Positions 18,832-30,048 of a stretch of 64,000 bases of DNA are shown here, piece after piece. This stretch comes from JANQIO01 sp965601975 (GTDB lineage: Bacteria > Pseudomonadota > Gammaproteobacteria > Pseudomonadales > Halieaceae), in assembly GCA_965601975.1 (NCBI GenBank), contig OZ271856.1, positions 3,906,001 through 3,970,000 of the forward strand, in the 5' to 3' direction. The translations under genes were made by a program, and so were the position numbers. The notes beneath the pieces were generated by a model. That model was not told the DNA's origin and searched no databases. It saw only the letters and a list, made by a program, of their open reading frames with translations. The first letter of the stretch is position 1. Each line of letters starts with the position of its first letter.

Positions 18832-20052
18832 ATGACCAGACGCGTAGTGGTGACAGGCATTGGTATTACATCCTGCCTGGGTACCGATGCGGCCGCGGTG
18901 ACTTCATCACTGCGCGACGGACGCTCCGGTATCAGCTTCCAACAGGAACACGTCGACGTCGGCATGAAGAGCCACGTCGCAGGGTCTATCGACATCGACC
19001 TGAGTGAACACATCGACCGCAAACAGCTTAGGTTCATGGGCCCCGCCGCAGCCTATGCCTATTTGTCGATGGCGCAGGCCATCGCGGATTCGGGCCTTGA
19101 AGAGAGCATGGTGTCGAATGAGCGCACCGGAATCGTCGCCGGCTCGGGCGGCGCGTCTTCTTCCAGCCAGGTGGAAGCAGCGGACATTCTGCGCGACCGC
19201 GGCCTGAGGCGGGTCGGTCCCTACCGGGTCACCCAGACCATGGCCAGCACCGTATCGGCTTGCCTGGCGACACCGTTCAAGATCAAGGGCGTCAACTACT
19301 CCATCGCCAGCGCCTGTAGCACCAGCGCCCATTGCATTGGCAACGGCATGGAACTGATCCAGATGGGCAAGCAGGACATCATCTTTGCCGGCGGCGGCGA
19401 GGAGCTGCACTGGAGCCTGAGCAGCCTGTTCGACGCCATGGGCGCGCTGTCCACCAAGTACAACGAAACGCCGGAGCGCGCCTCGCGGGCCTACGACGCG
19501 GACCGCGACGGCTTTGTAATTGCCGGCGGCGGCGGTATGGTCGTACTGGAAGCACTGGAGCACGCGCAGGCCCGGGGCGCAAAAATCTACGCGGAACTGG
19601 TGGGCTACGGTGCCACCTCCGATGGCTACGACATGGTCGCCCCCTCCGGCGAGGGCGCAGTGCGCTGCATGAAACAGGCGCTGACCACGGTCGAAGGACC
19701 GATCGACTACATCAACGCCCACGGCACCAGCACGCCCGCGGGCGATATCCAGGAACTCAAGGCCGTGAAGGAAGCCTACGCGGGCCAGGATATTCCCACG
19801 GTGGGTTCCACCAAGTCCCTGTCGGGACACTCACTGGGCGCCGCCGGCGTGCAGGAGGCCATCTACTCCCTGCTGATGATGCAGGAAGACTTTGTCGCGG
19901 CCTCAGCCAACATCGAGAACCTGGACCCGGAGGCCGACGGCATGCCGATTGCCCGCGAGCGCATCGACGATGCCGGCCTGCAGCGCGTGATGTCCAACAG
20001 CTTCGGATTCGGCGGCACCAACGCCTCGCTGGTGTTTCAGCGGTTCAGCTGA
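18832..20052 (+). CDS. fabB: 3-oxoacyl-ACP synthase I
   Basis: FabB elongates cis-3-decenoyl-ACP and other acyl-ACPs, and pairs with FabA in unsaturated fatty acid synthesis. The 406-aa product has the condensing-enzyme triad: nucleophile C162 in IASACSTSAHC, H297 in INAHGTSTPAGD, and K328/H333 in STKSLSGHSLGAAG. AGGTAACC lies upstream of the ATG. The last 16 nt overlap the 3' end of convergent moeA. Confidence 0.98.
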   Translation: MTRRVVVTGIGITSCLGTDAAAVTSSLRDGRSGISFQQEHVDVGMKSHVAGSIDIDLSEHIDRKQLRFMGPAAAYAYLSMAQAIADSGLEESMVSNERTGIVAGSGGASSSSQVEAADILRDRGLRRVGPYRVTQTMASTVSACLATPFKIKGVNYSIASACSTSAHCIGNGMELIQMGKQDIIFAGGGEELHWSLSSLFDAMGALSTKYNETPERASRAYDADRDGFVIAGGGGMVVLEALEHAQARGAKIYAELVGYGATSDGYDMVAPSGEGAVRCMKQALTTVEGPIDYINAHGTSTPAGDIQELKAVKEAYAGQDIPTVGSTKSLSGHSLGAAGVQEAIYSLLMMQEDFVAASANIENLDPEADGMPIARERIDDAGLQRVMSNSFGFGGTNASLVFQRFS

Positions 20053-21245
20053 TCCAGCAACAGCACCTCGACGCGATCCCCGTCTGACACGGTGACGCCC
20101 GGCGGTATCACCGCCAGGGCGTTGGCCCAGCTCACTGAACTCAGCACCCCCGAGCTCTGGTTGGGATGCAGGTGTGCGCAGAGCTCGCCCTGCTCCACGG
20201 AGACCCGGGCGCGCATGTATTCGAGTCGCGAACCGGCCCGGGAGATTTCAAATCGGGCGGTGGCGGGAAGCGCCAGGGGATCGGCCGGCTCCGCGCCCTG
20301 GCTGCGCAGCAGCCACGGCCTGACGATCATGGCAAAGGTCACGTAGACCGCGGCAGGATTGCCGGGCAGCCCGAAAAAGGCAGTGTCGCCGACGCGGCCA
20401 AAGGCCAGCGGCTTGCCGGGTTTCACCTTCAGCTTCCAGAGACTGAGTTCGCCGAGTTGCTCCACCTGGTTGCGCACGTGGTCCTCTTCGCCCACCGACA
20501 CACCGCCGGTGGTGATCACACAGTCCGCGTCCGCCGCGGCCTCAGACAGCAGGCGCGCCGTGTCCTCCGGTGTGTCGGGCACCAGCCCGAAATCCAGCAC
20601 TTCGAATCCGTGGCCGCCGAGCAGGCCCGCCAGCGTGTAGCGATTGGAGTTGAATATCTGGCCGGGGGCAAGACTGTCCGCCGTGCCGGGTTCGACCAGT
20701 TCGTCGCCGGTAGAGAGCACCGCCACCTTCAGGCGCCGCCGCACCGGCAGGCTGGCATATCCAACGGACGCCAACACACCCAGGTCTTCCGCGCGCAGTC
20801 GCCGGCCTGCGGGCATGACCGTGTCACCCTCGGCAATGTCCTGGCCCCGCGGGCGAATGTTCTCCCCGGGGGACACCGTCTGAAGCAGCAGCAACCTGTC
20901 GCCGCGCACCTCACAATTTTCCTGCATGACCACCGCGTCCGCGCCGGGCGGCACCGGCGCGCCGGTAAAGATCCGCGCCGCGGTTCCCGGCGCCAGGGTG
21001 TCACCCGCGTACCCCGCGGGAATGCGCTGGGCGACTTCAAGAATCTGCTCAGATTCCTCTGCGCGCAGGGCGTAGCCGTCCATGGCGCTGTTGTCGTCAC
21101 CGGGAACGGCGACGGTCGCCACCGCGTCTTCCGCGAGCACGCGGCCGAGGGCGTCAGCGAGGGAAACCGTTTCGGCATCCGCCAAGGTGCTGGCGTTTGC
21201 CATCACCAGCTCCAGCGCTTCCTGCAGCGGTGTCAGGCCGGCCAC
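20037..21245 (-). CDS. moeA: Molybdopterin molybdenumtransferase
   Basis: MoeA inserts molybdate into adenylylated molybdopterin to complete the molybdenum cofactor. The 402-aa protein shows the domain III signature ITTGGVSVGEEDHV, GLPGNPAAVYVTF, and the N-terminal DNSAMDGYALR. It starts 4 nt after the moaB stop, so the two are co-transcribed. Its cofactor product is needed by msrP in this window. The 3' end overlaps fabB tail to tail by 16 nt. Confidence 0.96.
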   Translation of the reverse strand: MAGLTPLQEALELVMANASTLADAETVSLADALGRVLAEDAVATVAVPGDDNSAMDGYALRAEESEQILEVAQRIPAGYAGDTLAPGTAARIFTGAPVPPGADAVVMQENCEVRGDRLLLLQTVSPGENIRPRGQDIAEGDTVMPAGRRLRAEDLGVLASVGYASLPVRRRLKVAVLSTGDELVEPGTADSLAPGQIFNSNRYTLAGLLGGHGFEVLDFGLVPDTPEDTARLLSEAAADADCVITTGGVSVGEEDHVRNQVEQLGELSLWKLKVKPGKPLAFGRVGDTAFFGLPGNPAAVYVTFAMIVRPWLLRSQGAEPADPLALPATARFEISRAGSRLEYMRARVSVEQGELCAHLHPNQSSGVLSSVSWANALAVIPPGVTVSDGDRVEVLLLDQLNR

Positions 21246-21249
21246 GGGG

Positions 21250-21774
21250 TCAGTGGCCGGTGCGGGTGCGGATCACCCCGACGAAGTTGCAGGGCCGGTA
21301 GGTGCTGTCCAGCTGATCGCGGATGATGCCCTCCCAGGCGGTTCTGCAGGCACCGGTCGAGCCCGGCATGCAGAAAATTACGGTGTTGTTGGCAAAGCCA
21401 CCCAGCGCCCGGGACTGGACCGTGGAAGAGCCGATCTCCTGTAGTGAAAGGGCGCGGAAGACCTCGCCAAAACCATCGATGGCCTTGTCGAACAGCGGCG
21501 CGACAGCCTCCGGCGTGCTATCCCGGCCCGAAAAGCCGGTGCCGCCGGTGACCAGCACCACCTCGACGCCCGCATCGGCGATCCAAGCCGACAGCACTGC
21601 CCGGATCTGGTAGACGTCGTCCCTGACGATCTGCCTGCCGGCCACCCGGTGACCGGACTCCGCGAGTGCGTCGGCCAGGTACTGTCCCGAGGTGTCGTCC
21701 GCCTCGGTACGCGTATCCGACACTGTGAGCACGGCGACATCAAGCGCTTGCATCTCGCTGTCCGTGGCTTTCAC
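21250..21774 (-). CDS. moaB: Molybdenum cofactor biosynthesis protein B
   Basis: A 174-aa MoaB/MogA-family protein that adenylylates molybdopterin before molybdenum insertion. Family motifs LTVSDTR, VTGGTGFSGRDSTPEAV, SLQEIGSSTVQSRA and MPGSTGACRTAW are intact. I chose the GTG start because AGGAGG lies 9 nt upstream; the alternative ATG 21 nt further in has a poorer site. The start overlaps the upstream RmlD-like gene by 35 nt, implying coupled translation within the ssb-moeA cluster. Confidence 0.94.
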   Translation of the reverse strand: MKATDSEMQALDVAVLTVSDTRTEADDTSGQYLADALAESGHRVAGRQIVRDDVYQIRAVLSAWIADAGVEVVLVTGGTGFSGRDSTPEAVAPLFDKAIDGFGEVFRALSLQEIGSSTVQSRALGGFANNTVIFCMPGSTGACRTAWEGIIRDQLDSTYRPCNFVGVIRTRTGH

Positions 21775-22651
21775 CTTCCGCTACCTCCTGTTTGCTGTAA
21801 TGGGCGTAAAACTGTTTGACGCAGGCCGCAACGCTGGCCCGCCAGGGCTGCTGCTTGATGGCGAAAGTGTCGCGAATCTTCGCGCACTCCAGCCGGTAGT
21901 CGAACTCATCGCCGGCGTCCTCCGCCACCAGGATCGTGGGGTCGTCTTCCTCGAACTCCGTGTACTGGGACGCTGCCGCCAGCAGCACTTCAGCAAACTC
22001 GTAGCAGGTGGTGGCGTCAGGGCTGCAGTAGTGGAATATTCCCCAGGCTTCCAGTCCACAACCGTACTGGTCCAGCATGCCGGAAACCACCCGGGCCGCG
22101 TCCTCCGCGGGAATCGGGCAGCCGCGGCGACGGCGGCTCAACTCGAGACTACCGTGATCGTGAAGCTCGTTGAGCATGTAGGTAAGGACATTGATGCCGC
22201 TTGCCGAGAACACCGGGCCGAGTCGCAGGATCACATGGCGCTCGCAGTGATCGCGCACTGCGCTCTCTGCGGCAGCCAACAGGCCGGCCATGGTCGATAC
22301 ACCGTCCGGGTAGTCCTCCTCGCGATAGGCACGGCTTTCACGGCCCTCGAAGATACGGGCACAGGACAACAGCATGAGCGGGATTTTTTGCGTCTGGCTG
22401 GCCTTTGCCAGCCACAGGCAGCGCTGGATATCCACGTCGTGGATGCGAATCCCGCCGTCGGCCGCCGCCTGCAGTCGCAGGTCCACAACGAAGTCGCTCT
22501 CGGCGCGGCGCAGGCTTTTCTTGGCATGCCGCTCGCTTTTCCAGCGGCAATCCGACTTGGTCAGCGCGCTGTAGTCGGCGCCGCGTGCTTCCAGGTAGTC
22601 ACAGAGGGCCTGGCCACTGGGGGTATCCGATCCGATCACCAGTACTTTCAC
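21740..22651 (-). CDS. RmlD-like NAD(P)-binding sugar-nucleotide protein, probably non-canonical
   Basis: A 303-aa protein that begins VKVLVIGSDTPSGQAL, a Rossmann strand with a glycine-rich turn, and resembles dTDP-4-dehydrorhamnose reductase (RmlD) in segments such as LSCARIFEGRESRAYREEDYPDG. At the place where RmlD has the catalytic Tyr-x3-Lys, this protein reads GVSTMAGLLAAAESAV, without tyrosine or lysine. It may therefore bind a nucleotide or sugar without normal reductase chemistry. The start is GTG with GGAG 8 nt upstream; the frame stays open to 22915, but that part lies inside ssb and is low-complexity. No rml genes are nearby, and the role is unknown. Confidence 0.75.
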   Translation of the reverse strand: MKVLVIGSDTPSGQALCDYLEARGADYSALTKSDCRWKSERHAKKSLRRAESDFVVDLRLQAAADGGIRIHDVDIQRCLWLAKASQTQKIPLMLLSCARIFEGRESRAYREEDYPDGVSTMAGLLAAAESAVRDHCERHVILRLGPVFSASGINVLTYMLNELHDHGSLELSRRRRGCPIPAEDAARVVSGMLDQYGCGLEAWGIFHYCSPDATTCYEFAEVLLAAASQYTEFEEDDPTILVAEDAGDEFDYRLECAKIRDTFAIKQQPWRASVAACVKQFYAHYSKQEVAEGESHGQRDASA

Positions 22652-22686
22652 GACCCGGACTCCCAGGAATGCACCGGCGGCGGCGA

Positions 22687-23175
22687 CTAGAAAGGAATGT
22701 CGTCGTCGAAATCGTCGAAGCTGGCGGGCGCAGCCGCCTGGCCCCCGGCCTGGGCCGCCGCCTGGGGAGCGGGCTGGGGAGCCTGCTGGGGCTGCTGGCC
22801 GTAATCCTGGTCCGGGTAGGGTGCCATCTGGCCGCCGCCGCGGCTGTCCAGCATCTGCATCTCGTTGCCGACGATTTCCGTGGTATAGCGATCCTGGCCT
22901 GACTGGTCCTGCCACTTGCGGGTGCGCAGGGAGCCCTCCACGTAAACCTTGGAGCCCTTGCGCAGGTACTCACCGGCAATCTCGGCCAGTCGATTGAAGA
23001 AAACCACCCTGTGCCACTCGGTGCGCTCCTGCTGCTGGCCGGTCTGCTTGTCCTTCCAGGACTCGCTGGTGGCCAGGGAAATATTGGTCACGGCCGCGCC
23101 TGACTGGGTGTAACGAGTCTCGGGATCGTTACCCAGGTTGCCGATCAGGATGACTTTGTTGATGCCGCGGGCCAT
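22687..23175 (-). CDS. ssb: Single-stranded DNA-binding protein
   Basis: A 162-aa SSB that coats single-stranded DNA in replication, repair and recombination. The OB-fold occupies residues 1-110 (MARGINKVILIGNLGNDPE, WHRVVFFNRLAEIAGEYL, GSKVYVEGSL). A disordered Q/A/P/G-rich linker follows, then the acidic tip DDFDDDIPF that recruits partner proteins. The length is usual. The first gene of a cluster that continues into the RmlD-like gene, moaB and moeA. Confidence 0.98.
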   Translation of the reverse strand: MARGINKVILIGNLGNDPETRYTQSGAAVTNISLATSESWKDKQTGQQQERTEWHRVVFFNRLAEIAGEYLRKGSKVYVEGSLRTRKWQDQSGQDRYTTEIVGNEMQMLDSRGGGQMAPYPDQDYGQQPQQAPQPAPQAAAQAGGQAAAPASFDDFDDDIPF

Positions 23176-23289
23176 GTTGCTGTCCTCGTCCAGGTAGACT
23201 GGAAACTATATCACCCATCCCGCGGCGGGTGCGACAGCGCCAGGCCTCAAAAACGCGCGGATCGCCCTGAATTCAGCGTCCGGGCGCGG

Positions 23290-24696
23290 TCAGCTGCCAG
23301 TTGATGCCGCCAGCGGACCCACCGCAGGCGCGCCCTCCTCCGAATCCAACAGCCCGGTGTCGAAGCGCCCGGCATCTACCTTGAGGTACACGGTGTTGTC
23401 CTCCGGCAGGACCAGCAGGTCCTCGACCCCCGGGGCACGCCGCAGGTCTTCGAGTACCGCCGCGGCTTTCACCGGGTCCCCAGGCAGGCGCAGCAGGTGA
23501 TTGGCCAGGTTCTGCGGCGGTTTCATGCTGAGCGCGAGGGGGAACCAGGCAAGCGCCACCAGCGAGCACATCAACAGCACAGCATCCGTACCACCCACTC
23601 CCAGCGCCACGCCGCCGGCCACACCGCCGGCAAACGCGCCCAGGAACTGGAAGGTGGCATAGACGCCCAGGGCCGTCCCCTTGCCGCCCGCGTAGACGGC
23701 CTTGGAGACCAGGCTGGGCAGCGCGGCCTCCAGGTAGTTGAAGGCCAGGAAATACAGCCACAGGCCCACGCAGAACATCATGAAGCCAAACTGACCGGTC
23801 GACAGCACCTGGGACAGGGCCAGCCCGCCAATCCCCAGCCCGAGGGCCAGGCGCAGCCGTCCCATGCGTTCCGCCAGGATCATCAGTGGGACCATACCCA
23901 GCACCGACAGCACCAGCACAGGCAGGTACAGGTGCCAGTGATTCTCGCGCGGCATGCCCAGATCCCGCTCCAACACCAGCGGCAGGGCCACGAAGGCGGC
24001 CATGAGCAGAAAATGCAGGGTGAATACGCCGGTGTTGATCCTGAGCAGGTTGGCGTCCCGCAGGGTGCGCCAGAGCAGGGCCGGAACGGTGCCCACCTCA
24101 CCGTGGGTGGCGACCCGCTGTACCCGGGGTACCGCCAGCAGCAGCACGAGGATTCCCAGCGCTGCCATCGAACCGGTGGCATTGAATACCAGGGACAACC
24201 CGCCGGAAGCGGCCAGCAGCGGCCCCAGCATCAGCGCCAGGGCGAAGGACAGGCCGATACTGATGCCCACCAGGGCCATGGCCTTGGTGCGCTGCTCGTC
24301 CCGGGTGAGATCCGCCACCAGCGCCATGATGGTGCTGGAAATGGCTCCGGCGCCCTGTAGCAGCCTGCCCAGGATGACGCCTTCGATGGTGTCGGCCTCG
24401 GCCGCGACAAAGCTGCCCAGCGCAAATACGGCCAGCCCGCCTACCAGCACCGGCAATCGCCCGACCCGGTCCGATAGCATACCCAGCGGCACCTGCAGCA
24501 GCGCCTGGGTGAGCCCGTAGATGCCCACGGCCAGCCCGATCAGCATCGGGGTGGCCCCCTGCAGTTCGTCGGCGTAGAGGGACAGCAGCGGCAGCACCAT
24601 GAACAGCCCCAGCATGCGGAAGCAGTACAACGTCGCCAGCGCGGCTACTGAGCGGCGCTCCAGGGCATTCATGGGAGATTTGGTAATCACGAGCAT
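23290..24696 (-). CDS. MFS transporter of the YajR type with C-terminal ferredoxin-like domain
   Basis: A 468-aa major facilitator superfamily protein with about 12 membrane helices. Loop 2-3 holds motif A, GMLSDRVGRLPV. After the last helix (about residue 395) comes a soluble tail of about 65 residues (LPGDPVKAAAVLEDLRRAPG to the end) that resembles the YAM domain of E. coli YajR. The substrate is unknown. The start is uncertain: the first Met or the one at residue 9 (MNALERRS). It lies divergent to uvrA and upstream of ssb. Confidence 0.85.
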   Translation of the reverse strand: MLVITKSPMNALERRSVAALATLYCFRMLGLFMVLPLLSLYADELQGATPMLIGLAVGIYGLTQALLQVPLGMLSDRVGRLPVLVGGLAVFALGSFVAAEADTIEGVILGRLLQGAGAISSTIMALVADLTRDEQRTKAMALVGISIGLSFALALMLGPLLAASGGLSLVFNATGSMAALGILVLLLAVPRVQRVATHGEVGTVPALLWRTLRDANLLRINTGVFTLHFLLMAAFVALPLVLERDLGMPRENHWHLYLPVLVLSVLGMVPLMILAERMGRLRLALGLGIGGLALSQVLSTGQFGFMMFCVGLWLYFLAFNYLEAALPSLVSKAVYAGGKGTALGVYATFQFLGAFAGGVAGGVALGVGGTDAVLLMCSLVALAWFPLALSMKPPQNLANHLLRLPGDPVKAAAVLEDLRRAPGVEDLLVLPEDNTVYLKVDAGRFDTGLLDSEEGAPAVGPLAASTGS

Positions 24697-24781
24697 TCAA
24701 TCCAGACTGAGCCGCGAATAATAGAGCCCCTGCCCGATAACATCCACTACAGCGCAGGACTCGTAAACATCACAGGTTTTT

Positions 24782-24811
24782 TTGCCTCGATATCCGTGCC
24801 GGCCGTATACT
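24782..24811 (+). promoter_or_regulatory. uvrA promoter
   Basis: -35 TTGCCT (24782-24787) and -10 TATACT (24806-24811), spacer 18 bp, in the 193-bp gap between the MFS gene and uvrA. The predicted leader is about 70 nt and contains three near-copies of CCACAACA (24844-24870). No CTGT-N8-ACAG LexA box is visible in the gap. Confidence 0.5.
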
Positions 24812-24889
24812 TTCCGGTTCGGTTCAGCGGCCTGATTCCGGGCCCACAACACCCACAACATCCACAACAACAGCAGCTACAGGTGGTAA

Positions 24890-27739
<2,850 letters not shown>

Positions 27740-27777
27740 TAGCGGCCGGCCAGGCGCTGCCGGCCAGGCGCGGTCGG

Positions 27778-28461
27778 CTAGGCTTCCGGCGCGACGGCGA
27801 AGCGGCGGTGCTCACGCTGATGAAGCTTGATATCCAGTCCCAGCTTCAGCAGTACCAGTAACAGCAGCATGGCGATATTCTGGCCCAGGGCCACGACCGC
27901 GAAGCTGCCGAAAATGATGGTGATGTGAAGTACGATGACCCTGCTGTAGGGAGCGCCCATCAGTGTTCCAAGACTTACCCGGTGGCGCTCTCCGCGGACA
28001 AGGAAGTTCTGCACCATGGAAATGCCGTGGCTGACCGCCAGGGCCAGGAATCCGACCATCCACTCCGGCGGCGCGTAGGCCAGGACGCCGCGAACCACCT
28101 CCACCAGCAGCTGTACGAAGACGAGGAACAAGGGCCAGGCTTCACCGTCAGGAAAACCCGGTTCGATATCCAGCAGCAAGCTCGAGATAAACAGGCCATG
28201 CACGGCGCAGAATCCGCCGAAGTGCACCAGGAAGAATGCCGAGCTGAACAGGCCACCAACCGGCGAAACAACCAGCATCTTCACGATGGTATAGAAGCCG
28301 ATGACCAGGTTCTCTGACCAGTAGAGCACCACCAGCGCCCCCACGTCCCAGCCAAAGAACAGCACGCCGATCAGTGGCAGCAGGTTGACCAGGACCAGGG
28401 CGGCGAGGCTCAGGTGTCGCGGCAGTGCACTTTCATTAACAGCTGCTGTGTCTCCATCCAT
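27778..28461 (-). CDS. DUF6498-type integral membrane protein, function unknown
   Basis: A 227-aa hydrophobic protein with about six membrane segments and a basic cytoplasmic tail (HQREHRRF). The stretch VLYWSENLVIGFYTIVKM matches the hallmark of DUF6498 membrane proteins, as I recall that family. No catalytic motif is recognisable. I place the start at the ATG giving MDGDTAAVNES; the frame can begin 6 nt earlier at a TTG. It starts just downstream of the rplQ terminator, so it probably has its own promoter or weak read-through expression, and is convergent with uvrA. Confidence 0.75.
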   Translation of the reverse strand: MDGDTAAVNESALPRHLSLAALVLVNLLPLIGVLFFGWDVGALVVLYWSENLVIGFYTIVKMLVVSPVGGLFSSAFFLVHFGGFCAVHGLFISSLLLDIEPGFPDGEAWPLFLVFVQLLVEVVRGVLAYAPPEWMVGFLALAVSHGISMVQNFLVRGERHRVSLGTLMGAPYSRVIVLHITIIFGSFAVVALGQNIAMLLLLVLLKLGLDIKLHQREHRRFAVAPEA

Positions 28462-28478
28462 GGGCAATATTCGAGCAC

Positions 28479-28503
28479 AAAAAAACCGGGCAATGCCCGG
28501 TTT
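28479..28503 (-). terminator. Intrinsic terminator of the alpha ribosomal protein operon
   Basis: Downstream of rplQ on the minus strand, AAACCGGGC/GCCCGGTTT forms a perfect 9-bp stem with a 3-nt loop, followed by seven T. It should end the S10-spc-alpha transcript. Confidence 0.9.
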
Positions 28504-28548
28504 CTTCGTGGATTTGTGCTTCAGGTCGCGCCGAACGCGGCCGGGGGC

Positions 28549-28947
28549 TTAATCCTCGTCGTCTTCGAACGCTTCCACATCGTCAAACGTGGGACGATCT
28601 ACCAGCTCGACATAGGCCATGGGAGCCTTGTCGCCGGCGCGGTAGCCGCACTTGAGAATGCGGATATAGCCGCCGGGACGCTCCTGGTAGCGGGGACCCA
28701 GCTCGGCGAACAGCTTGCCGACCGCGTCCTTGTTGCGCAGGCGGTCAAACGCCAGGCGACGGTTGGCCACGCTGTCATTCTTGGCCAGGGTGATCAGCGG
28801 CTCCGCGACGCGGCGCAGTTCCTTGGCCTTGGGCAGGGTGGTCTTGATCAGCTCATGCTCGACCAGCGACGCGGTCATGTTGCGGAACATGGCCTTGCGG
28901 TGCGAGCTGTTGCGGTTTAGCTGACGTCCACTATGACGATGACGCAT
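28549..28947 (-). CDS. rplQ: 50S ribosomal protein L17
   Basis: A 132-aa L17 with the conserved start MRHRHSGRQLNRNSSHRKAM, a 23S rRNA-binding protein near the exit tunnel. The C-terminus is acidic (FDDVEAFEDDED), a modest extension beyond the core. It is the last gene of the alpha operon, 60 nt after rpoA, with the terminator about 45 nt downstream. Confidence 0.98.
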   Translation of the reverse strand: MRHRHSGRQLNRNSSHRKAMFRNMTASLVEHELIKTTLPKAKELRRVAEPLITLAKNDSVANRRLAFDRLRNKDAVGKLFAELGPRYQERPGGYIRILKCGYRAGDKAPMAYVELVDRPTFDDVEAFEDDED

Positions 28948-29007
28948 TTTTCCAATCCTATGTAGTGCTTCGCAGCACGTGGTTGATTCTGTGGCCGGGC
29001 GCGCGCC

Positions 29008-30012
29008 TTAGACGCTCAGCACCCGGTCGTCGTTCTTCAGGCTGGCCGGCGGCCAGTTGTCCAGGCGCATCCCAAGGGACAGGCCGCGGGAAGCCAGCAC
29101 GTCCTTGATCTCGGTGAGGGACTTCTTGCCCAGGTTCGGCGTCTTCAGCAGCTCCACCTCGGTGCGCTGTACCAGGTCGCCGATGTAGTAGATGTTCTCT
29201 GCCTTCAGGCAGTTCGCCGAGCGAACCGTCAGCTCCAGGTCGTCGACCGGGCGCAGCAGGATCGGATCCACTTCGTCCTCTTCCTCGGCAGCCTCTTCCA
29301 GCTTCTCGCTCTCGAGGTCGACGAATACCGCCAGCTGCTGCTGCAGGATGGTCGCAGCGCGACGGATCGCCTCTTCCGGGTCGATCGTGCCGTTGGTCTC
29401 GAGGTCCAGCACCAGCTTGTCCAGGTCGGTGCGCTGCTCAACGCGAGCCGCCTCGACCACGTAGGACACGCGCTGGATCGGGCTGAAGGTGGCGTCCAGC
29501 TGCAGCCGGCCAATGGCGCGGGTTTCCTCTTCCGGATTCTCGCGGCTGTCAGCCGGTGAGTAGCCGCGGCCGCGGGCAACCGTCAGCGTCATGCGGATCT
29601 CGGACTTCGCATTCAGGTGGCAAATCACGTGCTCCGGATTGCGAATTTCCACTTCGTGGTCGGTCTGGATGTCACCGGCGGTGACGATACCGGGGCCCTG
29701 CTTGCTGAGCACCAGCTCGGCAGAGTCCTTGCCGTGCATGACCAGGGCAACGCCCTTGAGGTTCAGCAGGATCTCGATCACGTCTTCCTGGACACCTTCC
29801 ATGGAGGTGTACTCGTGATCAACGCCGTCAATATCGACTTCAGTGATAGCGCAGCCCGGCATGGATGAAAGCAGAATACGACGCAGCGCATTGCCGAGGG
29901 TGTGGCCGAAACCACGCTCCAGCGGCTCCAGGGTGACCTGTGCACGGGTCTCGCTCTTCTCATCAACATTGATGACACGCGGCGTCAGAAATTCGGTTAC
30001 TGCTGTCTGCAT
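29008..30012 (-). CDS. rpoA: DNA-directed RNA polymerase subunit alpha
   Basis: The 334-aa alpha subunit nucleates RNA polymerase assembly through its N-terminal domain (about 1-235, with LEPLERGFGHTLGNALRRILL) and contacts UP elements and activators through its C-terminal domain (about 250-334, VRSANCLKAENIYYIGDLVQRTE and NLGKKSLTEIK). A glutamate-rich linker (EEAAEEEDEVD) joins the two. It lies between rpsD and rplQ, the standard order. Confidence 0.99.
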   Translation of the reverse strand: MQTAVTEFLTPRVINVDEKSETRAQVTLEPLERGFGHTLGNALRRILLSSMPGCAITEVDIDGVDHEYTSMEGVQEDVIEILLNLKGVALVMHGKDSAELVLSKQGPGIVTAGDIQTDHEVEIRNPEHVICHLNAKSEIRMTLTVARGRGYSPADSRENPEEETRAIGRLQLDATFSPIQRVSYVVEAARVEQRTDLDKLVLDLETNGTIDPEEAIRRAATILQQQLAVFVDLESEKLEEAAEEEDEVDPILLRPVDDLELTVRSANCLKAENIYYIGDLVQRTEVELLKTPNLGKKSLTEIKDVLASRGLSLGMRLDNWPPASLKNDDRVLSV

Positions 30013-30048
30013 AAATGCACCTGTGTTTTCGTTAGTCCGTTGAACGGA

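Noticed and set aside
22652..22915. Upstream extension of the RmlD-like gene
   Set aside because: It would overlap ssb and encode Pro/Arg/Gly-rich sequence; the GTG at 22651 has a good ribosome-binding site and begins the Rossmann strand.
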